NCBI GenBank assembly: GCA_000433675.1
Contig: FR893558.1
Span: 10,301 to 74,300 of the forward strand
DNA length: 64,000 nt
Origin: Clostridium sp. CAG:433
Lineage (GTDB): Bacteria; Bacillota_I; Bacilli_A; RF39; UBA660
Reading direction: 5' to 3'
The notes beneath the pieces are model-generated. The model was not told the DNA's origin. It did not search any database and was given only the letters and a program-made list of their open reading frames with translations. This document shows positions 1-8,192 of the stretch, one piece after another (within the stretch, counting starts at the first letter, position 1; every line of letters begins with the position of its first letter). Position numbers and translations under genes: made by a program.

Positions 1-1122
1 GTTACAAAAGATAAGTGTAATACAAATATGGTAAATGAGGGATCTACTTGGTTTTGGGTAAATATAAATGATGAAAATGAACTTAAATATGTTACAAATA
101 AAGAATTAAGAGAAAAAGTAATAGATTTATTTAGTGAAAATGGAATTAATAAAATATATATTCCTATTGAATCAGGATATTTATTAGATACTTTCAAAGA
201 TTTTATTGTCTATGCAAATAGTAAAGATATAAAAATATATAATTTAATAGGTGATCCTACTTCAATTAAAGAAGATGGATATGAAAGAACAATTAATACA
301 TATTATGATGAAATAAAATCATTTAATGACAAAATGAGTAAAGAGGGAATTAATGCTAGAGTAGAAGGTATGCATTATGATATAGAATTTTATGGTAATG
401 GAAACGAAGATTTTGGTTATGGAAAATGGATTGGCGGACAAAGTGAAGATGCTAAAAACTGTAAAAGAAGAATCGCATATATTAATTTTGCAAAAGCAGC
501 ATATAAATACGCTAATAAATTAGGTTTAGAAGTAGAATTTGATATACCTAATATTTTATCAAAATTAACATATTATGATGAAGATAATAACGAAAAAAAT
601 ATGCTTGAAGAAGTACTTAAAAATAGTGATAATGTAACAATTATGTATTATGTTACTATGAAGAAATATATAACAACTGATAATGCCTTAATATATACTG
701 GATCATATACATTTTCAGCAGAAGACGATGAAAATAGATCAACAGTAGATGTAAAAGAATCAATGGTAGAAATGATAAATAGATATCATAGTAGTTATAA
801 TATAGGTACTGATCTTTCATTCTTTAGACAAGATGACACTAAAATGAATGAATGTACTACTTCATTTAAAAACGAATTAAAACCATATATAGATTCTGAT
901 TTAGTATATGATTTAGAATATATGAATAGCTATTATAAAACTGAAATAGATACTATAAAAAATTATCAAAAAAGTAAAAATTTATCTGCAAATGTTAAAA
1001 TAGCGTATCATGATGCTTGGGAACTTATGTATTTACTTGGAATAAAAGATACAGAAGTAATGAGTAAAAGAATATCAAATTTTGCTGATAACTTAAAGAA
1101 TAATACTAATTGTTATAAATAA
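1..1122 (+). CDS. TIM-barrel-like glycoside-hydrolase-type protein, 5' end outside window
   Basis: The frame is open from base 1, so the gene probably begins upstream; the first in-frame ATG is at 28 and has no ribosome site. The visible 373 codons alternate short hydrophobic strands (IYIPIESGYLL, IKIYNLIG, VEFDIP, NVTIMYYV) with charged helices, as in a TIM barrel. The segment GMHYDIEFYGNG near residue 120 resembles the strand-end D-x-E of hydrolase-like barrels; whether D or E is catalytic is inference. No signal peptide is visible because the N-terminus is missing. It ends with TAA and the next gene has its own promoter. Family not identified with certainty. Confidence 0.5.
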   Translation, partial: VTKDKCNTNMVNEGSTWFWVNINDENELKYVTNKELREKVIDLFSENGINKIYIPIESGYLLDTFKDFIVYANSKDIKIYNLIGDPTSIKEDGYERTINTYYDEIKSFNDKMSKEGINARVEGMHYDIEFYGNGNEDFGYGKWIGGQSEDAKNCKRRIAYINFAKAAYKYANKLGLEVEFDIPNILSKLTYYDEDNNEKNMLEEVLKNSDNVTIMYYVTMKKYITTDNALIYTGSYTFSAEDDENRSTVDVKESMVEMINRYHSSYNIGTDLSFFRQDDTKMNECTTSFKNELKPYIDSDLVYDLEYMNSYYKTEIDTIKNYQKSKNLSANVKIAYHDAWELMYLLGIKDTEVMSKRISNFADNLKNNTNCYK

Positions 1123-1134
1123 TATTTTAAAAAT

Positions 1135-1163
1135 TTGACAAAAAAGTACTTTAATGCTAATAT
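1135..1163 (+). promoter_or_regulatory. SigA-type promoter with extended -10
   Basis: TTGACA at 1135-1140, a 17-nt spacer, and TAATAT at 1158-1163 preceded by TG-n (1155-1157). It lies about 40 nt before the ATG at 1201, with a strong AGGGGGAGGA ribosome site between. Confidence 0.75.
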
Positions 1164-1200
1164 AATGTCCATCTTTTGAAAAAGGGGGAGGAATTTTAAA

Positions 1201-1734
1201 ATGAAAAGAACAAATTTTTTGAAAGAAATTATTTATTCAGCAATAAATGAATCATTTAATAGTGATTCAGTTGATTATGACAATCTTCCAACTATAGTTA
1301 ATCAAATAGCAGAGGATTTTAAATTGGATTTACATACTGGTATTGGTTTTATGAGAGGCTTTACTGCAGCAAGAGATTATACACTTCTAAGTTTAGTGAT
1401 AAAAATGAGAGAATTAGCAGAATTAGGCCAAAATGATTCAGAAGAAATGCAAAAAACTTATGATTCTTTTATAAAAGTGCTTAATAATAATGTACCAATT
1501 GAAAGTGATAAATTCTATGTTGGAGCCAGTTATGATGAATATGTCAAAAATTATGAAGATAACGACGAAAAATCTAACTTTAGAATGTCATACTGTTTAT
1601 ATAAAATGTATAAAAAACAGAAAAAGGGTAAACATAGAAAGTATGATGTTGAAGGTTTTATAGAACAATGTAATGGAGAGAAAGTTTCTAATCATGAATA
1701 TTCTTTGAGACAATATGGTTTTCCTTTAAATTAG
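1201..1734 (+). CDS. Hypothetical protein, 177 aa
   Basis: Not recognised. It starts at ATG after a very strong ribosome site (GGGGGAGG), with a good promoter 40 nt upstream, so it is probably well expressed. The protein is cytosolic, with no membrane segment or signal peptide. Its N-terminal half is helical and rather acidic; the C-terminal third has a lysine-rich stretch (MYKKQKKGKHRKY, around residues 135-150). It is monocistronic: its own promoter lies upstream and a bidirectional terminator follows the stop. Confidence 0.6.
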   Translation: MKRTNFLKEIIYSAINESFNSDSVDYDNLPTIVNQIAEDFKLDLHTGIGFMRGFTAARDYTLLSLVIKMRELAELGQNDSEEMQKTYDSFIKVLNNNVPIESDKFYVGASYDEYVKNYEDNDEKSNFRMSYCLYKMYKKQKKGKHRKYDVEGFIEQCNGEKVSNHEYSLRQYGFPLN

Positions 1735-1746
1735 TTATAAAATAAA

Positions 1747-1771
1747 AAAATTAGGAGTTTTTCCTAATTTT
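1747..1771. terminator. Bidirectional intrinsic terminator
   Basis: AAAATTAGGA (1747-1756), loop GTTTT, TCCTAATTTT (1762-1771), flanked by A-rich and T-rich runs. It sits between two convergent genes and touches the minus-strand stop codon. Confidence 0.8.
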
Positions 1772-2157
1772 TATTTTTCCATTAAATTAACTAATTTTAT
1801 TACTTCTGATGCACTTTTAGTATATGCTCTAACAAGTCCACCAGCACCTAATTTAATTCCACCAAAATATCTAATAACAACACATAAAACATTAGTCATA
1901 TTCTTTTTTTGAAGCACATTTAAAATGGGTTTACCAGCTGTACCAGATGGTTCACCATCATCAACTGCTTTAGCATTTGGTCCTATAATATACGAGTAAC
2001 AAATATGAGTACATTTTTTGTATTCTTTTTTTAGTTCATTAATAATATCATTAACTTTATTTACGTCCTCAATATAATATAGTTTTGTAATAAATCTTGA
2101 TTTTTTAATAATTATTTCATTTTCAGCATTCTTATCTATAATATACATTCTTTTCAC
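1771..2157 (-). CDS. YigZ/IMPACT (UPF0029) family protein, short form
   Basis: The family signature is clear: GEPSGTAGKPILNVL near residue 68, then VVIRYFGGIKLGAGGLVRAY. At 128 aa it is much shorter than the usual ~200 aa YigZ/YvyE proteins and ends just after the N-terminal IMPACT domain, so the C-terminal DUF1949 domain is absent. The reading frame is clean and the stop lies in a terminator, so this looks like a natural short form and not a truncation. IMPACT relatives in eukaryotes act on GCN2 regulation; the bacterial role is unknown. It is divergent from uvrC, with a TATAAT box at 2166-2171 (minus strand) and an AGGTGA ribosome site. Confidence 0.85.
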   Translation of the reverse strand: MKRMYIIDKNAENEIIIKKSRFITKLYYIEDVNKVNDIINELKKEYKKCTHICYSYIIGPNAKAVDDGEPSGTAGKPILNVLQKKNMTNVLCVVIRYFGGIKLGAGGLVRAYTKSASEVIKLVNLMEK

Positions 2158-2219
2158 CTAAAACAATTATACTATAATTTATAAAAATATGGTAAAATAA
2201 TTTAGAAGGAATGATTAAT

Positions 2220-4001
2220 ATGGATGAAAATACAAAAAAACATATACAAAGTAAACTTGCATTATTACCTAGAAAACCAGGTTGTTATCTTATGAAAGAT
2301 AATACAGGTAAGGTTATTTATGTAGGTAAAGCAAAAATACTTAAAAATAGAGTAAGTAGTTATTTTAGAGGAGAAAAAACAGGTAAAACAAAAGCACTTG
2401 TTTCAAATATATCAACATTTGAGTATATAGTTACAGAGTCAGAAAAAGAGGCATTTCTTTTAGAAATTAATTTAATAAAGAAATATGATCCTAAATATAA
2501 TATTATTTTTAGAGATGATAAATCATATCCATATATAGCGCTTACTACTATTCCATATCCAAAACTTGATATTGTAAGGCCAAGACATAAAAGAGTAAAA
2601 AAAGATGTTAAATTATTTGGACCATATCCTAGTTCATATGCTGCAAGAAGTATTGTAAATATGTTAAATAGAATATATCCTCTTAGAAAATGTAAAACAT
2701 TTCCTGATAAACCATGTTTATATTATCATATAGGTGAGTGCCTTGGATATTGTACTAAAAATGTAGATAAAGAAAAATGCGAAGAAATGGTAAAAGAAAT
2801 AACTTCCTTTTTAAATGGTAATTATAATGATATAGTAATTAAGTTAAAAAAAGATATGTATGACGCATCAGAAAAATTAAATTTTGAAAAGGCAGGAGAA
2901 ATAAAAGAATTATTAGATTATATAGATAAAGTACTTGAAAAACAAAAAATAGATTTAACTGATAATGTAAATAGAGATATATTTAATGCTTATGAATATA
3001 AAGGTTATATATCTATGCAGGTATTTCATTCTAGAAGTGGACAACTGGTTGAAAGAAATAGTTATATTTATGAACAAAATGAAGAAAAAGAAGAATGCTT
3101 AAATAACTTTATATTATCGTTTTATGAAAATAATGATTTACCTAAAGAAATTCTTGTACCAGATTTTTTAGATTTAGATCTTTTATCAGATGCACTAGGT
3201 GTAAAAGTATTATCTCCAAGTAAAGGACCTAAAAAACATTTAATAGATATGGCAGAAGAAAATGCTAAAATTAAGATAATGGAAAAATTTGATTTAATTA
3301 AAAATGATTTAGATAGAAGTGTAAAAGCAAATGAAGAATTAAGTAAAAAATTAGGCTTTACAATTCATAGAATTGAATCATTTGATAACTCTCATTTATT
3401 TGGTACTTATACTGTAAGTGGTATGGTTGTATTTGTAGATGGAAGAGCTAGTAAAAAAGATTATAGAAAATATAAAATAAAGGGTGATGCAAAAGATGAT
3501 TATCATTTAATGCAAGAAGTAATAGAAAGAAGATACTCAAGAGTTATTAATGATAATTTAATTAAACCAGATTTAATATTAGTTGATGGTGGACTTATTC
3601 AAATAAATGCATGTAAGGAAATACTTGATAATTTATGTTTAGATATACCTGTTTATGGTATGCAAAAGAATGATAAACATAGAATATGTGCGCTTGTTTC
3701 AGATGAAAAAGAAATTGAAATAGAAAAAGATAGTAATTTATTTCATTTCCTAGAAAAAATAAGTGAAGAGGTTCATAGATTCGCGATTAGTTATCATAAA
3801 GAAATAAGAAGTAAAGGATCACTTTCATCAGTATTAGATAATATTCCTGGAATAGGTGAAAAAAGAAGAAAAGCATTAATTAAAGAATTTAAAAATTTAA
3901 CGGGTATAAAAAATGCTAGTGATGAAGAATTAAAGAAAGTACTTCCAGAAGAAGTTGTGCAGTCATTAAGAGAATATTTAAAAGGAGAAGATTCAAAATA
4001 G
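2220..4001 (+). CDS. uvrC: Excinuclease ABC subunit C
   Basis: UvrC makes both incisions in nucleotide excision repair, acting with UvrA and UvrB on damaged DNA. The order of domains is complete: GIY-YIG nuclease at the N-terminus (KPGCYLMKD...VIYVGKAKILKNRV), a cysteine cluster (CKTFPDKPCLYYHIGECLGYC region), the UVR motif that binds UvrB near residue 205 (NFEKAGEIKEL), the RNase-H-like second nuclease (ESFDNSHLFG, LILVDGGLIQ), and the C-terminal helix-hairpin-helix (IPGIGEKRRKAL). Length is normal. An ATG at 2211 is only a few bases past AGAAGGA; the ATG at 2220 has proper 9-nt spacing and is preferred. It is transcribed alone, divergent from the YigZ gene. Confidence 0.97.
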   Translation: MDENTKKHIQSKLALLPRKPGCYLMKDNTGKVIYVGKAKILKNRVSSYFRGEKTGKTKALVSNISTFEYIVTESEKEAFLLEINLIKKYDPKYNIIFRDDKSYPYIALTTIPYPKLDIVRPRHKRVKKDVKLFGPYPSSYAARSIVNMLNRIYPLRKCKTFPDKPCLYYHIGECLGYCTKNVDKEKCEEMVKEITSFLNGNYNDIVIKLKKDMYDASEKLNFEKAGEIKELLDYIDKVLEKQKIDLTDNVNRDIFNAYEYKGYISMQVFHSRSGQLVERNSYIYEQNEEKEECLNNFILSFYENNDLPKEILVPDFLDLDLLSDALGVKVLSPSKGPKKHLIDMAEENAKIKIMEKFDLIKNDLDRSVKANEELSKKLGFTIHRIESFDNSHLFGTYTVSGMVVFVDGRASKKDYRKYKIKGDAKDDYHLMQEVIERRYSRVINDNLIKPDLILVDGGLIQINACKEILDNLCLDIPVYGMQKNDKHRICALVSDEKEIEIEKDSNLFHFLEKISEEVHRFAISYHKEIRSKGSLSSVLDNIPGIGEKRRKALIKEFKNLTGIKNASDEELKKVLPEEVVQSLREYLKGEDSK

Positions 4002-4007
4002 AGTATA

Positions 4008-4041
4008 GCAATATATATAGTTTTATGTTATTATATATTGC
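4008..4041 (+). other. Hairpin directly before a ribosome-binding site
   Basis: GCAATATATA (4008-4017) and its exact complement TATATATTGC (4032-4041) with a 14-nt loop. The right arm ends 2 nt before GGGAGG of the next gene, and no T run follows, so it is not a standard terminator. It could mask or expose the ribosome site, or simply end uvrC mRNA. Confidence 0.5.
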
Positions 4042-4053
4042 ACGGGAGGTTTT

Positions 4054-4716
4054 ATGAGAAAATGTAAGGTAGAAGATTTATATATAACAATTATATCAGA
4101 TGGATACTATGCTAAAGACTGTAAAATACTATCAACGATTAATCCGGATTTTGCTATTGTGAAATACTCAGGATGGAAAAAGTGTCTTGTATTTGATACA
4201 AAGGAAAGACTAAAGGTTTATTCAAAATATTATATGTGCGATATAAAAGATAATGAGAGAGTAGCAAATGAGTTAATACCATTATACAATTTATTAAAAG
4301 ATAAAAGTATTAAATCATTAACACTATATGATATTTTGTATCTAGAAAAACAATTGAAAAACAAATATGATGAAAATAATTCTGGGTTACTTGAACTTCC
4401 AAAAAAAGATAATGATATTGTTTCTAATGAATTTCTTCTTGAAATAAAGAAAGTAATGGATAAAATAGATCCAAATATGAATGAAGAATTAAAAGAAAAA
4501 TATAAAATAAAATTATCAAATATAGGGAATGAATATATAAATAGTGTTATAGAAAATTATAATAGTATAAAATTAAATCCAAGTATCGAATTAGAAATAT
4601 TAAAAAAGTATTTAGTAAAACTTTGTGTTTTAGAAGAGGAAATAGTTAAATTAAATTATAGAAGTAATTTAGAAAGTGAATTAGAGCAAGTAAAACGATA
4701 TACAAATAATAACTAA
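4054..4716 (+). CDS. Hypothetical protein, 220 aa
   Basis: Not recognised. The N-terminal ~60 residues are mixed strand and helix with three cysteines (MRKCKVEDLY, KDCKILS, KKCLVFD), and the rest is long charged helix (around residues 85-215), including a likely coiled coil near the C-terminus (EELKEKYKIKLSNIG, LVKLCVLEEEIVKL). No membrane segment is seen. It has a strong GGGAGG ribosome site placed just behind a 10-bp hairpin and is followed by a good terminator. No promoter of its own is obvious, so it may be read from uvrC. Confidence 0.6.
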   Translation: MRKCKVEDLYITIISDGYYAKDCKILSTINPDFAIVKYSGWKKCLVFDTKERLKVYSKYYMCDIKDNERVANELIPLYNLLKDKSIKSLTLYDILYLEKQLKNKYDENNSGLLELPKKDNDIVSNEFLLEIKKVMDKIDPNMNEELKEKYKIKLSNIGNEYINSVIENYNSIKLNPSIELEILKKYLVKLCVLEEEIVKLNYRSNLESELEQVKRYTNNN

Positions 4717-4733
4717 TTTTATTTGAGTTAGGA

Positions 4734-4774
4734 GAAAAAGAATAATAAAAATCATTGAATTCTTTTTCTTTTTT
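4734..4774 (+). terminator. Intrinsic terminator
   Basis: GAAAAAGAAT (4734-4743) pairs perfectly with ATTCTTTTTC (4759-4768), followed by six T. Confidence 0.8.
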
Positions 4775-4787
4775 GTTATAATTAATT

Positions 4788-4816
4788 TATACATATATTG
4801 TTTTTATTAATATAAT
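4788..4816 (+). promoter_or_regulatory. Putative SigA promoter for the P-loop gene and possibly mutL
   Basis: TATACA (4788-4793), 17-nt spacer, TATAAT (4811-4816); the ATG follows at 4848 after AGAGGTGGGA. Confidence 0.55.
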
Positions 4817-4847
4817 ATTTATAGATAGATATTTTAGAGGTGGGAAT

Positions 4848-5759
4848 ATGGTAAAATATGATTTTGATTCAGATGATATGGAAAGAAAATTAATTATTAG
4901 AAGACTAGAAAAAATTAAAAAATCACTAATTAAAAGAAATAAAATTAAGGATATAATATCAAGTGAAAAAGTAGAACCTTATGTAATAGAATTATGCGGA
5001 TTACCTAAAACAGGAAAGACTTTATGTATTGAAAAAATAAAAGAATTTTTTAGTGAACAAGGAATAACTGTTAAAGTATTAGATGATCCTGTTACTGATT
5101 TGACATATAAAAATGTAAGAAATATGCCATCATTAAAATTTAATGATCATATGATAGAAGCAATAAAAAAAGATTTAGATGACGCAAAAAAACAAAATCC
5201 AGATATAATTATTATGGAGAATGGACTTATTGATAGTTATTTCTTTTACCAAGAATTATATGATAACGGACAAATGTCAGAAAAAGAATTTCAAAAAAGA
5301 ATGAAAATGCTTAGAGATGATTTTAAAGAGGTTGATCAACTATACATAATGAATGCATCATTAGATGAGGTATATAGAAGAGATAATAAAGTTGTGATTG
5401 ACTTTTTAATAGAGAGAAAACAAAATGTTGATAGATTTTTTAATACATTAGTAAGTATAGGTGGATCAAAAATTTGTGAAATTAATACTGATTCAATTGA
5501 TGAAGTTTATACACCGTTAATCGTGATAGATTCGATAACAGGAGAATTTCTAGGTAAGCTAAATGAAAATAATAAATCTTCTAGTGAAAAGTTTATGAAT
5601 AATTTTATGGAAAAATTAAATAATGATGAATTTAAAGAAGATTTGCCTTCAACTCATGAAAAATTTGATTTGGACGAATCTACAGTTAATTTAGAATTAG
5701 AAAAGTATAATAAATTATTAAATTCAGATAATATGAAATTAGTTATGAAAAAAGATTAA
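4848..5759 (+). CDS. P-loop NTPase of unknown role
   Basis: A Walker A motif is visible at about residues 51-58 (GLPKTGKT, in a strand-loop-helix context ELCGLPKTGKTLCIEKI). A Walker-B-like strand follows (PDIIIMENGLID), where D/E-N-G replaces the usual DE; this layout recalls nucleoside/nucleotide kinases and other kinase-fold NTPases. A possible lid region with R-rich helix follows (EVYRRDNK). The last ~80 residues are acidic and probably flexible. No transmembrane segment. It sits directly before mutL, separated by a terminator, so a shared function is not implied. Substrate cannot be told from sequence. Confidence 0.65.
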   Translation: MVKYDFDSDDMERKLIIRRLEKIKKSLIKRNKIKDIISSEKVEPYVIELCGLPKTGKTLCIEKIKEFFSEQGITVKVLDDPVTDLTYKNVRNMPSLKFNDHMIEAIKKDLDDAKKQNPDIIIMENGLIDSYFFYQELYDNGQMSEKEFQKRMKMLRDDFKEVDQLYIMNASLDEVYRRDNKVVIDFLIERKQNVDRFFNTLVSIGGSKICEINTDSIDEVYTPLIVIDSITGEFLGKLNENNKSSSEKFMNNFMEKLNNDEFKEDLPSTHEKFDLDESTVNLELEKYNKLLNSDNMKLVMKKD

Positions 5760-5770
5760 TAATCTTTTTT
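5748..5770 (+). terminator. Intrinsic terminator overlapping a stop codon
   Basis: AAAAAAGATT (5748-5757), loop AAT, AATCTTTTTT (5761-5770). A TATAAT box at 5773-5778 follows, likely the mutL promoter. Confidence 0.75.
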
Positions 5771-5803
5771 ATTATAATATAGTTTATTGGGAGTAGGTAA
5801 TAT

Positions 5804-7561
5804 ATGGGAAAAATAAGAGTAATGAGTGAATCACTCGCAAATAAAATAGCGGCTGGTGAAGTAGTAGAAAAATGTGCATCAGTTGTTAAAGAACTTGTAG
5901 AAAATAGTATTGATGCTAAAAGTACTGAAATTAAAATAGAATTGAAATCATCAGGTGTAAAATCAATAAAAGTAACTGATAATGGTATTGGAATGGACAA
6001 AGATGATGCACTTCTTTGTTTTGGTTCACACGCAACAAGTAAGATTAAAGATGAGGATGATTTGTTTAATATAAATACATTAGGATTTAGAGGTGAAGCA
6101 CTTCCATCAATCGCAAGTGTATCAAATGTTGTTATATCTTCTTGTGATGGAACAGATAGCGTTATTTATACACTTGAAGCAGGAGATTTAGTAAAAAAAG
6201 AAAATGGTGAAATGAGAAGAGGTACTATTATAGAAGTAAAAGATTTATTTTATAATACACCTGCTAGACTTAAGTATTTAAATAGTTTATATACAGAACT
6301 TGCTAATGTTACGCAGGTTGTAAGTAGAGAGGCTCTATCTCATACAAATATTAGGTTTACACTTATTAATGATGGTAATATTGTACTTAAAACTAGTGGA
6401 AGCGGTAATTTACTTAAAACAATAAATGATATATATGGAGTCAAAACTTCTAAAAAAATGCTTTTAGTTAAAGGTGAAACAAATGATTATGAAGTATATG
6501 GTTATGTATCACTTCCTGAAGTTACTAAGTCTAATAGAAATCATATAATAACTATTGTAAATGGAAGAGTAGTTAGAAATTCAGAACTTAATAAAGTAAT
6601 AAATGATGCATATCATAAATATAAATTTGATAATAGGTATCCAGTAGTAGTTTTAAATATTGATGTTGATCCATCATTAACAGATGTTAATGTTCATCCA
6701 TCAAAAATGGATATTAAATTTAGTAATTTTGATGACTTAAAAAATTTAGTTTTTGAAAAAATTAAAGAAGCATTAAATTCTCATTTTTTAGCGCCTACAG
6801 TAGATAATTCTAGTGTAAAAGTTGATAATATAGTAGAAACTATTAATGTTAATGAGGAAGAAAAAAAAGAAGTAAAGGAATATGTACTTGATTTTTCATC
6901 TAATGACAATATTATAAAAGAAGAAGAAAATGATTATAATTATCAACCACCAGAAACAAAAGAAGAACAAAAAAGAGAATTCCCACTTATGGAACCTGTT
7001 GGACAAGTACTTGGTGTATATATTGTATGCCATAGTGAAAAAGGAATGTATTTAATGGATCAACATGCTGCGGCAGAAAGAATAAATTATGAAAAATATA
7101 AAAAGGCAATGGCAAATCCTACTAAAGATACAATAAGTATGTTATTTCCAATAAATTTAGAATATCCAAAGGAAGAATTTTTAATAATAAAAGAACATAT
7201 GGATTTTATAAAAAGTCTAGGTATTGATATTGAAGAATTTGGTATGAATTCATTTATTGTTAAAGCACATCCTACTTGGTTTAAAGAAGGTTTAGAAGAA
7301 GTATTTATTAGAAACTGCCTAGAAAAGATAATAACTATGAACAAGAATTTTGATTTAGAAAGATTTAATGATAGTATTTCTGCAATGATGGCATGTAAAG
7401 CATCTATTAAAGCAGGTGATCCAATCTCTATGGAAGAAATGAAGACTTTAATTGAAAGGTTAAAAAAGTGCGAGAATCCATTTAATTGCGCACATGGTAG
7501 ACCAACAATAATACATTATCCAAAATATGAATTAGATAAATTATTTAAAAGAGCGGTTTAA
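5804..7561 (+). CDS. mutL: DNA mismatch repair protein MutL (endonuclease type)
   Basis: MutL links mismatch recognition by MutS to strand removal. The GHKL ATPase motifs are at the N-terminus: ENSIDA (~33), DNGIGM (~59), GFRGEALPS (~92). The C-terminal domain carries the metal-dependent nicking site found in MutL of bacteria without MutH: DQHAAAERINYE (~419), an ACK-type motif (ACKASIKAG) and a CxHGRP zinc motif (CAHGRP, ~562). The linker between is acidic and low complexity. Length 585 aa is normal. Ribosome site GGGAGTAGG before ATG. Unlike many Bacillota, mutS is not adjacent; it lies 37 kb downstream (44672). The stop overlaps the ribosome site of the next gene, so the two are probably co-translated. 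Confidence 0.97.
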   Translation: MGKIRVMSESLANKIAAGEVVEKCASVVKELVENSIDAKSTEIKIELKSSGVKSIKVTDNGIGMDKDDALLCFGSHATSKIKDEDDLFNINTLGFRGEALPSIASVSNVVISSCDGTDSVIYTLEAGDLVKKENGEMRRGTIIEVKDLFYNTPARLKYLNSLYTELANVTQVVSREALSHTNIRFTLINDGNIVLKTSGSGNLLKTINDIYGVKTSKKMLLVKGETNDYEVYGYVSLPEVTKSNRNHIITIVNGRVVRNSELNKVINDAYHKYKFDNRYPVVVLNIDVDPSLTDVNVHPSKMDIKFSNFDDLKNLVFEKIKEALNSHFLAPTVDNSSVKVDNIVETINVNEEEKKEVKEYVLDFSSNDNIIKEEENDYNYQPPETKEEQKREFPLMEPVGQVLGVYIVCHSEKGMYLMDQHAAAERINYEKYKKAMANPTKDTISMLFPINLEYPKEEFLIIKEHMDFIKSLGIDIEEFGMNSFIVKAHPTWFKEGLEEVFIRNCLEKIITMNKNFDLERFNDSISAMMACKASIKAGDPISMEEMKTLIERLKKCENPFNCAHGRPTIIHYPKYELDKLFKRAV

Positions 7562-7571
7562 GGAGAAAAAA

Positions 7572-8192
7572 ATATTAATATATGGTGATTCAAATACTTG
7601 GGGAGATAATTTTATATTAGGTAAAAGAATAGAAGATGAAAAACAGTGGCCTAATATTCTTCAAAGAAAACTTGGAAGTGAATATAAAATTTTACAAGAA
7701 GGGTTACCTGGTAGGCTTGCAGGAAATGAAGAAACTTTAAAAACATATAAGAATGGCAAGGAATCTTTTATATCAACTTTTAGGACCAATGCTCCTGTTG
7801 ATACATTAATAATTTCTCTTGGAACAAATGATTTACAAATGAAATATAATAAAAGTTCAGAAAAAGTAATAGAGGATTTATTATGGTATAAAAAAACTAT
7901 TTCTGATATGTATGAGGATATAGATGATAGAAAAAAGTATTTTAATAGTAAATTTCCAGATATTATTTATATTTTGCCAGCTAATTTTGATTATAAAGTA
8001 AATGCAAGTATAATTTTTGATGAAAACAGTGAAAATAAGAGGAAAGAAATAATAGATTATTTTCAAAAAAATAATATTGAAAGCATATTTATAAATAATA
8101 TTCCTTTATTTGATGATGGATTACATTATAATTTTGATGGACATAAAATAATGAGTGAACTTGTATTTGAAGAGGTAAGTAACGATAAGTAA
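7572..8192 (+). CDS. SGNH/GDSL-type hydrolase with apparent AUA start
   Basis: All SGNH blocks are present: GDSNTWG (block I, catalytic Ser), a block II glycine (QEGLPGR), GTND (block III) and DGLHYN (block V, catalytic Asp and His). These enzymes are esterases or lipases. The frame has an in-frame stop at 7533-7535, and between it and the GDS codons (from 7584) there is no ATG, GTG, TTG or CTG. A strong ribosome site AAGGAG (7560-7565) is placed 6 nt before ATA at 7572, giving a 206-aa protein beginning (M)LIYGDSNTWG, just where relatives start. A later ATG at 7839 would remove three of the four blocks. The ribosome site overlaps the mutL stop, and the end overlaps the next gene by 8 nt. Start by AUA is inference from spacing; a base error is the alternative. 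Confidence 0.8.
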   Translation: MLIYGDSNTWGDNFILGKRIEDEKQWPNILQRKLGSEYKILQEGLPGRLAGNEETLKTYKNGKESFISTFRTNAPVDTLIISLGTNDLQMKYNKSSEKVIEDLLWYKKTISDMYEDIDDRKKYFNSKFPDIIYILPANFDYKVNASIIFDENSENKRKEIIDYFQKNNIESIFINNIPLFDDGLHYNFDGHKIMSELVFEEVSNDK

